From the NCBI RefSeq assembly GCF_013408745.1, contig NZ_JACCBJ010000001.1, positions 806,001 through 870,000 of the forward strand: 64,000 nucleotides of DNA. Direction: 5' to 3'. The notes under the pieces were generated by a model, which worked only from the letters and a program-made list of their open reading frames with translations, searched no databases and had not been told where the DNA came from. Made by a program: the position numbers and the translations under genes. The DNA comes from Leifsonia soli (GTDB lineage: Bacteria > Actinomycetota > Actinomycetes > Actinomycetales > Microbacteriaceae). Shown piece by piece: positions 17,668 through 24,449 of this stretch; within the stretch, counting starts at the first letter, position 1; the number at the start of each line of letters is the position of its first letter.

Positions 17668-18021
17668 CTAGGCCCAGCCCAGCTCGTGCAGACGCTCATC
17701 GTCGATGCCGTAGTAGTGGGCGATCTCGTGCACGAGCGTGATGTGGATCTCGTCGCGCAGTTCGTCCTCGTCGGCGCTGATGGCGAGGAGCGGCTCCCGG
17801 TAGAGCACGATCCGGTCCGGCATCTCGCCGAAGCCGTAGGTGTCGCGCTCGGTGAGTGCGACACCGTCGTACAGTCCGAGCACGTCGAGGGAGCCGTCTT
17901 CCGGGCGGTCCTCGACGACGAACACGACGTTGTCGAGGCCGTCGACCATCTCGTCCGGCAGCAGGTCGAGCTCGTCCGTGACGATCGCCTCGAAGGCGTC
18001 GTGGTCGAGGTCCAGAGTCAC
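17668..18021 (-). CDS. Minimal zincin metallopeptidase-family protein
   Basis: 117 aa from the GTG at 18021. Contains the zinc-protease motif HEIAHYYGID with His98, Glu99 and His102 and an Asp shortly after as third-ligand candidate, matching the small one-domain zincin family (PF06262-like). The N-terminal half is an acidic alpha/beta domain (EAIVTDELDLLPDEMVDGLD). No signal peptide, so a cytoplasmic protein; substrate unknown. It starts 7 bases downstream of the MetE-like gene's stop and is presumably cotranscribed. Confidence 0.85.
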   Translation of the reverse strand: MTLDLDHDAFEAIVTDELDLLPDEMVDGLDNVVFVVEDRPEDGSLDVLGLYDGVALTERDTYGFGEMPDRIVLYREPLLAISADEDELRDEIHITLVHEIAHYYGIDDERLHELGWA

Positions 18022-18028
18022 CGGAGGC

Positions 18029-19090
18029 TCACCACGCCTCGGCGACGGCGGCGTGCAGGTCGAGCAGCCCGGCCGTGCGCTCGCTCGGGCCGCGCCCGAA
18101 CCCGCACTCGGTCGCCACGCCGAAGCGGGGCTGCGCGGTCGCGGCCGCCTGAGCCCGGCGGCGGGCGCCCTCCACGCCGTCCTCGTGGTGCAGAAGGCCC
18201 AGGTACAGTTCCGTCCCGTCGGGGACGACCACGTCGGCGAGCGGGGCGAAGTAGGCGGCGTCGTCCCGCTCGATCGGCACCGGGAGGTGCACCCACGTGA
18301 CCGGGCGGGGAGCGGCGTCGAGCAGGCCGTCGAGCACCGCGGCGAGCCGTCCGGCGTCGGCCGGCTGCACGAAGTGCTGCTCCTCGACATCGCCGTAGCA
18401 GAGGTGGTAGCCCAGCTCGACATCCCCGGGCACGACGGCGGCCTGCCGGGCGGCGCGCTCGACGACGCCCGCGAGCACGTCGTCGCCGAACCACGACGGC
18501 ATCCGGCCCTCGAGCAGCGCGAACTCGACGGCGGTGTCCCACTGGATCGCGAGATCGTCGTGCGGGATGCCGTCGAGGATGCGCTGCAGCTCGCCGAAGA
18601 GGGCCCGCTCGTACGCGGGTTCGACCGCGGCGCGGTCCGCCGGGACGACGAACGGCCCCACCACGCCGGCCGGCGTCGGCAGGGACACCTGGAACCGCAC
18701 GCCGTTCGGGATGACGCCGTCCGCGCGGAGGCTCCGGAAGACGGCGTACGAGTCGAGCGCCGCCTCCGCGTAGCCGAGGTCGGGGAAGACGAGGTCGTCG
18801 GCCGAGACGCCCTCGTCCAGCTGGAACGGGCGCGGGTCGAAGACGCCGCGCAGCAGCGGCGCGTCGCCGGGCACACGGGAGAGGCCGCTCATGGTGTCGA
18901 GACGGCCGGTCTGGAACTGCACCCAGTAGAAGCGTTCGCCCACCTCGCCGTCCGGGATGCGGCGCATCCGGTCGCCGAGGTGGGCGCTCACCGTGCGGAG
19001 CACCGTCTCGGCATCGGGCAGGTTGACGCTGCCGACGAGGTGGGCTCCACGGATGACGGGGGAGGAGGCGGGGGCGTGCTCGGTGCTCAC
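18029..19090 (-). CDS. MetE-like / UROD-superfamily hypothetical protein
   Basis: 353 aa from a GTG. The sequence reads as a TIM-barrel of the cobalamin-independent methionine synthase C-terminal type: RRIPDGEVGERFYWVQFQ near the start, AIQWDTAVEFALLEG, VTWVHLPVPIERDD, ELYLGLLHHEDGVEGARRR and the closing GVATECGFGRGPSER. The usual MetE zinc ligands (His, Cys, Glu, Cys) are only partly matched, by His-His near LLHHEDG and Cys in ATECGFG. It probably catalyses or binds in one-carbon or thiol chemistry; real function unknown. Confidence 0.65.
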   Translation of the reverse strand: MSTEHAPASSPVIRGAHLVGSVNLPDAETVLRTVSAHLGDRMRRIPDGEVGERFYWVQFQTGRLDTMSGLSRVPGDAPLLRGVFDPRPFQLDEGVSADDLVFPDLGYAEAALDSYAVFRSLRADGVIPNGVRFQVSLPTPAGVVGPFVVPADRAAVEPAYERALFGELQRILDGIPHDDLAIQWDTAVEFALLEGRMPSWFGDDVLAGVVERAARQAAVVPGDVELGYHLCYGDVEEQHFVQPADAGRLAAVLDGLLDAAPRPVTWVHLPVPIERDDAAYFAPLADVVVPDGTELYLGLLHHEDGVEGARRRAQAAATAQPRFGVATECGFGRGPSERTAGLLDLHAAVAEAW

Positions 19091-19137
19091 TCGCGGGAGT
19101 CTACCGGCGCGCCGCTCCCGCCTCCGCTGCTCTCAGG

Positions 19138-19917
19138 TCAGTACCAGTTGACGGACTCCGAGTGTCCCCAGGCGGAGCAGGGCGTCCCGTAGCCGCGGGA
19201 GATGTAGTCGAGTCCCCACTTGATCTGGGTGGTGGCGTTGGTCGCCCAGTCGGACCCGAAGGTCGCCATCTTGCTTCCGGGAAGCGCCTGCGGGATGCCG
19301 GTGGCGCCGCTGCCGGAGTTCGAGGCCTGGTAGTTCCAGCCGGACTCGCGCTGCCAGAGCTTGTCGAGGCACTGGAACTGGTCGGCACCCCAGCCGTACT
19401 GGCTGGCGGCGATGCTGGCCGCGGTCGCCTTCGCTCCGGCGGGGGTGTTCGCGTTCGCGAGGGCGGCGGCCGCTGCTGCTGCGGCCTCGGCGGCGCGGCG
19501 GTCGGCCTCGGCTCCGGCCGCAGCCAGGGCGTCGGAGGCGGCCTGCGTCTCCACGATGCTGTCGCGGAGGGTGCCCTCGTCGAGCTGCGTGTATCCGCTC
19601 AGGCCGGCGATCGCGGTCTTCGCCGCCGACGCGTCGGCCTTCGCCTCGTTGGCGGCGACGGTGGCCTCGGCGCCGCTCAGGGTGGTCTTCGCCTCGCGCT
19701 CGAGACGGTCGCGCACGATCGAGTCGTAGACGGACAGCTGCTCGTGGCGCATCCCGGTGGCCTGGGAGAGCTCGCGGGTCTTCTGCTCGCTCTCCTGCTG
19801 CTGGGCCATCGCAGGGGCGAGGAGGCTGGCGCTGACCAGCACGGCGGCGGCGCCGGCGACGACGCGGCCGAAGGGGACGGGACTGTTCTTGAGGGTGGTA
19901 CGGAGAGAACTCAGCAT
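19138..19917 (-). CDS. Secreted lysozyme-like (transglycosylase-fold) protein
   Basis: 259 aa. N-terminal signal peptide with hydrophobic core VVAGAAAVLVSASLLAPAMA, cleavage likely after AMA (about residue 38). Then an Ala/Glu-rich helical stalk (residues 40-165) and a C-terminal lysozyme-like domain (QYGWGADQFQCLDKLWQRES ... GSGATGIPQALPGSKMATF) of the kind seen in aggregation-promoting factors and Rpf-like muralytic proteins; Glu in WQRES is the likely catalytic acid. Exported, probably acts on peptidoglycan. It is preceded by a long untranslated stretch (19918-20257). Confidence 0.85.
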   Translation of the reverse strand: MLSSLRTTLKNSPVPFGRVVAGAAAVLVSASLLAPAMAQQQESEQKTRELSQATGMRHEQLSVYDSIVRDRLEREAKTTLSGAEATVAANEAKADASAAKTAIAGLSGYTQLDEGTLRDSIVETQAASDALAAAGAEADRRAAEAAAAAAAALANANTPAGAKATAASIAASQYGWGADQFQCLDKLWQRESGWNYQASNSGSGATGIPQALPGSKMATFGSDWATNATTQIKWGLDYISRGYGTPCSAWGHSESVNWY

Positions 19918-20257
19918 GCTTTTCCTGGATCGGGCTTCCCCGCCTGACGCGTGGCGACGCCGTGGGCGTGCACGCGACCGGACCAGGTGATGTCGGGTGG
20001 TCCTGCGGGCTGACGACCGCGAAGCACGCGCGGAAGCGCCCCGTGGACCCGTGGTCCGGAAGGCGCGGCATGCGACGCGGATGTGCCGGGCGTGAAGAGC
20101 TGCGCGTCCAGGGCGACGCCGTCGGGCGTCTCAGGTGGGGGTTGGGGGCTGGATGCGCGCCTGCGCGGCACGGACGGCTTTCACTGCCGTCGACCATCGA
20201 CCCTAGGCGCTGTTTCTGGACGGTTCGGGCATAGAGCCTGGCAAAGTCGTGTACGCG
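19918..20257 (-). other. 340-base leader region without a supported gene
   Basis: This gap separates two minus-strand genes and would be the 5' leader of the lysozyme-like gene. A possible -10 box (TAGGGT on the minus strand, 20200-20205) would give a leader of about 280 bases. An 86-codon open frame inside it (19911-20171, minus) is low-complexity and not believable. I looked for the conserved blocks of the c-di-AMP riboswitch common before actinobacterial cell-wall hydrolases and did not find them. Confidence 0.4.
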
Positions 20258-21523
20258 TCAACGACCTGACGTGGCGTCCCCGACGGCCTGCTGCTCCTCT
20301 TCCTCGACCGCCGACTCCGCCTCGTCCATGCGCCGATCCGTGATCCAGAGCATCGGGATGAGCTGGAGGACGACCAGGATCCCCATGACCAGGAACACCC
20401 AGCGCACGCCGAACAGCTGGCCGATGAGACCTCCGGCAAGCGCCCCCAGCGGCATCGTCCCCCAGGCGAGCAGCCGGTAGGCGCTGTTGAGCCGGCCGAG
20501 GAGGCGCGTGGGGGTCACACGCTGACGCAGGGAGACCGTGATCACGTTCCAGACCGAGACGGTGATGCCGCCGATCAGCATCCCGCCCGCGATGAGGAAG
20601 GGGTTCGCGGTGAAGAACGGGGTGGCGACGGTGAACAGCGAGCCGATGACGGTCAGCGTGAGGGCACGCGCCCGGCCGAGCAGCCGCTCCGCCGGCTCGG
20701 CGAGGAAGGTGCCGAGCACGCTCCCGATCGCCGAGGCCGTGAGCAGCAGGCCGTAGGCGGGATCGGTGAGCTTCATCGCGGACTGCGGGCCGACGGCGTA
20801 GAGCACGAAGACGGTGTACACGGCGGAACTCGCGAAGTTGAAGACGCCGACCATGATCGCGAGGGTCCGCAGCAGCGTGCTCCTGCCCAGGAAACGCAGC
20901 CCCTCGGCGATGTCGGCGCGGATGGTCGTGCGCTCGGGGCGGTCGGCCCGGAATCGTCCGCGGAGCAGCAGCAGCATCCCGATCGCCGCCACCCAGAGCA
21001 GAACGGGCGTTCCGAAGGCGAGCGCGACCCCGGTCGCCACCAGGAACCCGCCGAGCGGCGGTCCGATGAATTCGTTCGCGGTGAGCTCGGCCGCGTACAG
21101 CCTCCCGTTCGCGCGGGAGAGCCGGTCGCGGGGGACGAGCTGCGGGAGGATCGACTGCGCCGACGTGTCGTAGACGGTCTCGGCGACCCCGATGCAGAGC
21201 GCCGCGGCGTACAGCATCCAGATGGATCCGATCCCGGTCAGGGTGGCGACCGTCAGGAACGCCAGGAAGAGCGCGCGCGCCGCGTTCGCGATGAGCATGA
21301 GCCGGCGGCGGTCCAGCCGGTCGGCGAGCGCGCCGGCGGTCAGGGCGAAGAGGAGCCAGGGGAGGGTGAAGGCGAACGTCAGGCCGGCGATGAGGGCGGG
21401 GGAGTCGGTGTAGCGCACGGCGACGAGCGGCAGCGCGACCTTCATCACGCCGTCGGCGAGGTTGGAGAGGCTCGCCGATGTCCACAGCTTCGCGTAGCGT
21501 GCGCCGAGTCCGTTCGCGGTCAT
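20258..21523 (-). CDS. MFS transporter (MFS_3 / enterobactin-exporter-like)
   Basis: 421 aa with about 12 hydrophobic segments. The major-facilitator loop motif appears as GALADRLDRRRLM after helix 2, and a second-half equivalent is RVTPTRLLGRLNSAYRLLAWG, typical of the EntS-like family of exporters. The C-terminal tail is acidic (EEEEQQ). ATG at 21523 is preferred; an in-frame GTG-less extension to 21541 would run into the operator. Divergent from the ArsR-type gene and separated by a palindrome that overlaps a TTGAG element, so repression by that regulator is likely. Confidence 0.88.
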   Translation of the reverse strand: MTANGLGARYAKLWTSASLSNLADGVMKVALPLVAVRYTDSPALIAGLTFAFTLPWLLFALTAGALADRLDRRRLMLIANAARALFLAFLTVATLTGIGSIWMLYAAALCIGVAETVYDTSAQSILPQLVPRDRLSRANGRLYAAELTANEFIGPPLGGFLVATGVALAFGTPVLLWVAAIGMLLLLRGRFRADRPERTTIRADIAEGLRFLGRSTLLRTLAIMVGVFNFASSAVYTVFVLYAVGPQSAMKLTDPAYGLLLTASAIGSVLGTFLAEPAERLLGRARALTLTVIGSLFTVATPFFTANPFLIAGGMLIGGITVSVWNVITVSLRQRVTPTRLLGRLNSAYRLLAWGTMPLGALAGGLIGQLFGVRWVFLVMGILVVLQLIPMLWITDRRMDEAESAVEEEEQQAVGDATSGR

Positions 21524-21538
21524 AGGGCAAGGGTCGCA

Positions 21539-21564
21539 CATCGATTGAGAAAACTCAATCGATG
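21539..21564. promoter_or_regulatory. Perfect 11-base palindrome, probable operator of the ArsR-type regulator
   Basis: CATCGATTGAG (21539-21549) - AAAA - CTCAATCGATG (21554-21564), perfect arms. It sits 16 bases from the MFS start and 33 bases from the regulator start, in the only gap between the divergent genes. Placement would block transcription both ways. Confidence 0.7.
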
Positions 21565-21584
21565 ATGGGAATCCAAATCGGGGC

Positions 21585-21596
21585 TAGAGTCGGACC
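21585..21596 (+). promoter_or_regulatory. Leaderless-type promoter box of the regulator gene
   Basis: TAGAGT at 21585-21590, 6 bases, then the GTG at 21597. No RBS. The -35 region would fall on or next to the palindrome at 21539-21564, consistent with autoregulation. Confidence 0.55.
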
Positions 21597-22178
21597 GTGA
21601 CCGACGAACGCCGCACCGACCCAGAGGCCAAGCGCCGCCCGGCGACTCCGCAGGAGCTCAAGGCGCTGTCGCACCCTTTGCGCGTGCGCATCGTGCGTCT
21701 CTGCGGCGACCGCGAGCTCACCAACAAGCAGCTCGCCGACCGGCTGGGCGTCGACCCGGGCACCGCCTACTATCACGTGCGCCAGCTCGTGGACGCCGGG
21801 TTCCTGGAGCCTGCGGAGGTGCGCACGGGGGAGACGGGTGCGCTCGAGAAGCCCTACCGGTCCACCGGGCGCACCTGGTGGCTGTCGGTGCCGCTCGAGG
21901 ATCTCGATCTCAGCGAGGGCTTCGCGCCGGTGGACGCGTTCCAGCAGGAGCTCGCCGAGGCCGGTCCCGACTCCATCGCGACGTATGCGCGCTTCTCGCT
22001 GCACCTGTCGCCGGAGGACGTGGCCGAGCTCGACCGGCGGATCGTCGCGGTCATCGACGAGTTCGTCGAGACCGACGCCGAGCGGCGGCATCTTCCGGCG
22101 CACGGCGGGCTCTTCCTGCTGCACAGGACGGAGCCGTCGCACGGCGCCCCGGGAGGAACCGCGCCCGCCGGCGACTAG
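21597..22178 (+). CDS. ArsR-type winged-helix transcriptional regulator
   Basis: 193 aa from a GTG. The winged helix-turn-helix spans about residues 17-80: LKALSHPLRVRIVRLCGDRE, then LTNKQLADRLGVDPGTAYYHVRQLVDAGFLEP (recognition helix in two parts), the HTH_20/ArsR arrangement. The C-terminal half is helical and shows no metal-binding cysteines, so it probably senses an organic ligand or acts with the neighbour. Divergent from the MFS exporter and flanked by a perfect palindrome, it most likely controls that exporter. It overlaps the convergent thioredoxin-like gene by 4 bases. Confidence 0.87.
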   Translation: MTDERRTDPEAKRRPATPQELKALSHPLRVRIVRLCGDRELTNKQLADRLGVDPGTAYYHVRQLVDAGFLEPAEVRTGETGALEKPYRSTGRTWWLSVPLEDLDLSEGFAPVDAFQQELAEAGPDSIATYARFSLHLSPEDVAELDRRIVAVIDEFVETDAERRHLPAHGGLFLLHRTEPSHGAPGGTAPAGD

Positions 22179-22477
22179 AGCGCGGTGGCCGCCGCGGCCA
22201 GCACCTGCGCCAGGGTCGGGACGCCCTCCGCGCGGAAGACCTCGGTGCCGTCTGCGGCCTCGACGATCACCGTCGGGGTCGAGCGGATGCCGTCGTGCTC
22301 GGCGCGCTCCAGGTGGCGTGCCACATCCAGCTCGGTCACCACGATCCGCGGCGCGAGCCGTGTCGCCTCGGCCAGCACAGCGCGCGTCTGCATGCAGGGC
22401 TCGCAGAAGGCGGACGTGTAGAGGGTGAGCTGCGCCTTCCCGGTGACCTCCGGGACAACGGCCGGTGTCGTATCCAC
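22175..22477 (-). CDS. Thioredoxin-family protein (CxxC)
   Basis: 100 aa from a GTG. The redox motif is FCEPC (residues 23-27) after the LTLYTSA strand, with the cis-proline segment RSTPTVIV near residue 66, giving a small thioredoxin/glutaredoxin fold. No signal peptide. The Glu-Pro between the cysteines is unusual compared with the GP of thioredoxin or PY of glutaredoxin. Partner reductase not evident. Divergent from the SGNH hydrolase gene. Confidence 0.82.
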   Translation of the reverse strand: MDTTPAVVPEVTGKAQLTLYTSAFCEPCMQTRAVLAEATRLAPRIVVTELDVARHLERAEHDGIRSTPTVIVEAADGTEVFRAEGVPTLAQVLAAAATAL

Positions 22478-22572
22478 ACCGTCAGTGTACGTCCGGGGAA
22501 ATCGCGGCGACGATCCCGCGGAACCGGGCGTCCCGTCCGCTCCCGGAAGGCCAGGGCCAACAGAATCGTCCC

Positions 22573-23451
22573 GTGAGCCGATCGACCTTCACGCGCTACG
22601 TCGCCCTCGGAGACTCGCTCACCGAGGGTCTCTGCGACCGCGCCCCCGGGCAGCCGGACGCCTTCCTCGGCTGGGCCGACCGCCTGGCCGGCATCCTCGA
22701 CGGCGACGCACGGCTCGCCGGCGCCTCGCTGGAGTTCGCCAACCTCGCCGTGCGCGGGCGGCGCATCGCGGACGTGGTGGATGCGCAGATCCCGCACGCG
22801 ATCGACCTCCGGCCCGACCTCGTCTCCGTGATGATCGGGGGCAACGACCTGATGAGCCCCTCCGCGGATCCGGACGCGCTCGCCGGTCGCCTCGAAGCGG
22901 GCATCCGCGCCCTCCGGGCGTCCGGGACGACCGTCCTGCTCGCCAACATCTTCGACCCGCAGTTCGCGTTCTTCCTCAAGCCGTTCCGCGGGCGCGCCGC
23001 GGTGTTCAACGCGAACATCTGGAGCATCGCCCGGGACCAGCGTGCGATCGTGCTCGATGTGTGGGGCGTGCGGGAGTTCCGCGACCCGGCGATGTGGGCG
23101 TCCGACCGGGTGCATCTGAGCACGCGCGGCCACCGGCTGCTCGCCGCGCAGGCCGCCCATGCGCTCGGGGTCCCGTACGCGGAGGTGAGCAGGCCGGAGG
23201 CGGTCGCGCCGGAGGCAGCCGCGCCGACCCCGCCCGACGCCGTGCCGTTCCGGACCTGGCTGCGCGTCTACGCCCTCCCGTGGATCGCCCGGCGCGTCCG
23301 CCACGTGTCGACGGGCGACGGGATGGGGCCCAAGCTGCCCGTGCCGCAGCGGGTCGAGTTCGGTGGCCTGTCCGGCCCTGTCGGCCTGTCCGGGGGTGTC
23401 GGCCTGTCTGGCGGTGTCGGCCTGTCCGGGGGTGTCGGGGGCCCGCATTAG
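22573..23451 (+). CDS. SGNH/GDSL-family hydrolase with repeat tail
   Basis: 292 aa from a GTG. An esterase/lipase-like hydrolase: block I ALGDSLTEG with nucleophile Ser15, block III IGGNDLM, block V DRVHLSTRGH supplying Asp and His. There is no signal peptide, so it is presumably intracellular. The last ~28 residues are a repeated GLSGGV motif encoded by four 18-base tandem repeats (23365-23436), a feature not expected in this family. Its TAG is shared with the promoter box of orn. Confidence 0.88.
   Translation: MSRSTFTRYVALGDSLTEGLCDRAPGQPDAFLGWADRLAGILDGDARLAGASLEFANLAVRGRRIADVVDAQIPHAIDLRPDLVSVMIGGNDLMSPSADPDALAGRLEAGIRALRASGTTVLLANIFDPQFAFFLKPFRGRAAVFNANIWSIARDQRAIVLDVWGVREFRDPAMWASDRVHLSTRGHRLLAAQAAHALGVPYAEVSRPEAVAPEAAAPTPPDAVPFRTWLRVYALPWIARRVRHVSTGDGMGPKLPVPQRVEFGGLSGPVGLSGGVGLSGGVGLSGGVGGPH
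23365..23436 (+). repeat. Four 18-base tandem repeats inside the SGNH hydrolase gene
   Basis: Units start at 23365, 23383, 23401 and 23419, each beginning GGCCTGTC; units 2 and 4 are identical and units 1 and 3 differ from them at two or three positions. As 18 is a multiple of three, copy number can change without breaking the frame, which encodes GLSGGV. Confidence 0.9.
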
Positions 23452-23460
23452 ACTCCTGTT
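23449..23460 (+). promoter_or_regulatory. Leaderless-type promoter box of orn
   Basis: TAGACT at 23449-23454, 6 bases, then the ATG at 23461. The first three bases of the box are the stop codon of the preceding gene. No RBS is present. Confidence 0.55.
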
Positions 23461-24084
23461 ATGGCTACTTCCTCGGATCGACTGGTCTGGATCGACTGCG
23501 AGATGACCGGCCTCGACCTCGAGGTCGACGAGCTGGTCGAGATCGCGGTGGTCATCACCGACTTCGAGCTGAACGTGCTCGACCCGGGCCTCAGCATCGT
23601 CATCAAGCCCGACGACTCGGCGCTCGCGAACATGGGCGAGTTCGTCCGGCAGATGCACACCACATCCGGCTTGATCGACGAGATCCCCGACGGCAAGAGC
23701 CTGGCCGAGGCCGAGTACGAGGTGCTCGAGTACGTGCTGAAGTTCGCACCGGCCGCTCGCACCGCCCCGCTCGCCGGCAACACCATCGGCACCGACCGCA
23801 TGTTCCTGGCCAAGTACATGCCGCGTCTCGACAACCACCTGCACTACCGCAACGTCGACGTGTCGTCGATCAAGGAGCTCGCCCGCCGCTGGTTCCCGCG
23901 GATCTACTTCAACGCACCGGAGAAGAACGGCGGCCACCGGGCGCTCGCCGACATCCTGGAGTCGATCCGAGAGCTCGACTACTACCGCTCCGCCGCGTTC
24001 GTCGCCCCGCCCGGGCCCACCACCGAGGACACCCAGGCGCTGGCCGCGGGTGTGGTGGAAAAATGGGCTCCCCGGATGTACTAG
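23461..24084 (+). CDS. orn: Oligoribonuclease (DEDDh 3'-5' exonuclease)
   Basis: 207 aa. Degrades 2-5 nt RNAs and the dinucleotides left from mRNA decay and cyclic dinucleotide breakdown. The DEDDh residues are readable: Asp12 and Glu14 ([10 protein letters not shown]), the central Asp in [12 protein letters not shown], and His-x4-Asp in [14 protein letters not shown]. Length is normal for actinobacterial Orn. The gene is followed directly by tRNA-His, an arrangement known from other Actinobacteria, and the tRNA -10 box overlaps its stop codon. Confidence 0.96.
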   Translation: MATSSDRLVWIDCEMTGLDLEVDELVEIAVVITDFELNVLDPGLSIVIKPDDSALANMGEFVRQMHTTSGLIDEIPDGKSLAEAEYEVLEYVLKFAPAARTAPLAGNTIGTDRMFLAKYMPRLDNHLHYRNVDVSSIKELARRWFPRIYFNAPEKNGGHRALADILESIRELDYYRSAAFVAPPGPTTEDTQALAAGVVEKWAPRMY

Positions 24085-24087
24085 AAT
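24082..24087 (+). promoter_or_regulatory. -10 box of the tRNA-His gene
   Basis: TAGAAT at 24082-24087 overlaps the orn stop codon and lies 45 bases before tRNA-His. No clear -35. Confidence 0.45.
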
Positions 24088-24131
24088 CGATGAGTTGCTT
24101 CGGTCGGTCCGCGTGATCGGCGAGGCGCCGT

Positions 24132-24208
24132 GGTGGGTATAGCTCAGTTGGTAGAGCGCCTGGTTGTGGTCCAGGAGGTCGCGGGTTCAAGCCCCGTTAC
24201 TCACCCCA
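24132..24208 (+). tRNA. tRNA-His (anticodon GTG)
   Basis: Full cloverleaf: acceptor GTGGGTA (24133-24139) pairs with TACTCAC (24198-24204); the extra G at 24132 (G-1) pairs with C73 at 24205, the identity mark of tRNA-His; anticodon GTG at 24166-24168 in a TTGTGGT loop; T arm GGGTTCAAGCCCC. CCA is encoded at 24206-24208. Confidence 0.97.
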
Positions 24209-24211
24209 CAC

Positions 24212-24243
24212 AAAGGGCCGGACTCGCAGAGTCCGGCCCTTTT
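24212..24243 (+). terminator. Rho-independent terminator after tRNA-His
   Basis: AAAGGGCCGGACT (24212-24224) pairs with AGTCCGGCCCTTT, loop CGCAG, followed by TTTT at 24240-24243. One of the few hairpins in the window with a T-run. Confidence 0.9.
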
Positions 24244-24256
24244 CGCATCCCCGCCG

Positions 24257-24330
24257 CCCACCGTCGAGTCCGCAAACTTTGCACGCTCAGCGTGCCGACA
24301 GCGTGCAGAGTTTGTGTACTCGAGAGTGGG
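24257..24330. repeat. Imperfect 31-base inverted repeat, family member 1
   Basis: Arms 24257-24287 and 24300-24330 match at 26 of 31 positions as complements, with a 12-base loop. The left arm is nearly the same as the left arm at 37795-37825: both read CCCACCGTCGAGTCCGC, three variable bases, then CTTTGCACGCT (28 of 31 identical). It lies between two tRNA genes on opposite strands, just after the tRNA-His terminator, so it is not needed as a terminator. Confidence 0.8.
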
Positions 24331-24337
24331 GAGGGGG

Positions 24338-24410
24338 TGCCCCCGGCAGGAATCGAACCTGCGACCAAGAGATTAGAAGGCTCCTGCTCTATCCGCTGAG
24401 CTACGGGGGC
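24338..24410 (-). tRNA. tRNA-Arg (anticodon TCT)
   Basis: Minus strand: acceptor GCCCCCG pairs with CGGGGGC, D arm TAGCTCAGCGGATAGAGCA, anticodon loop CTTCTAA with anticodon TCT (reads AGA), T arm CAGGTTCGATTCCTG, discriminator A. CCA is not encoded. Facing tRNA-His across the inverted repeat. Confidence 0.95.
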
Positions 24411-24449
24411 GACGACTCCACGATACCGGAGCCGTTCCCGAGCTCCGCG

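Noticed and set aside
19911-20171. 86-codon minus-strand frame in the leader of the lysozyme-like gene
   Set aside because: Proline/serine-rich, no RBS, no conserved pattern; better explained as leader sequence.
19918-20257. c-di-AMP (ydaO) riboswitch before a cell-wall hydrolase gene
   Set aside because: The conserved GGGGUGAA and CGACAGCU-type blocks were looked for on the minus strand and are absent.
24130-24399. 89-codon frame overlapping tRNA-His
   Set aside because: It is a translation of the tRNA, terminator and inverted repeat, not a gene.
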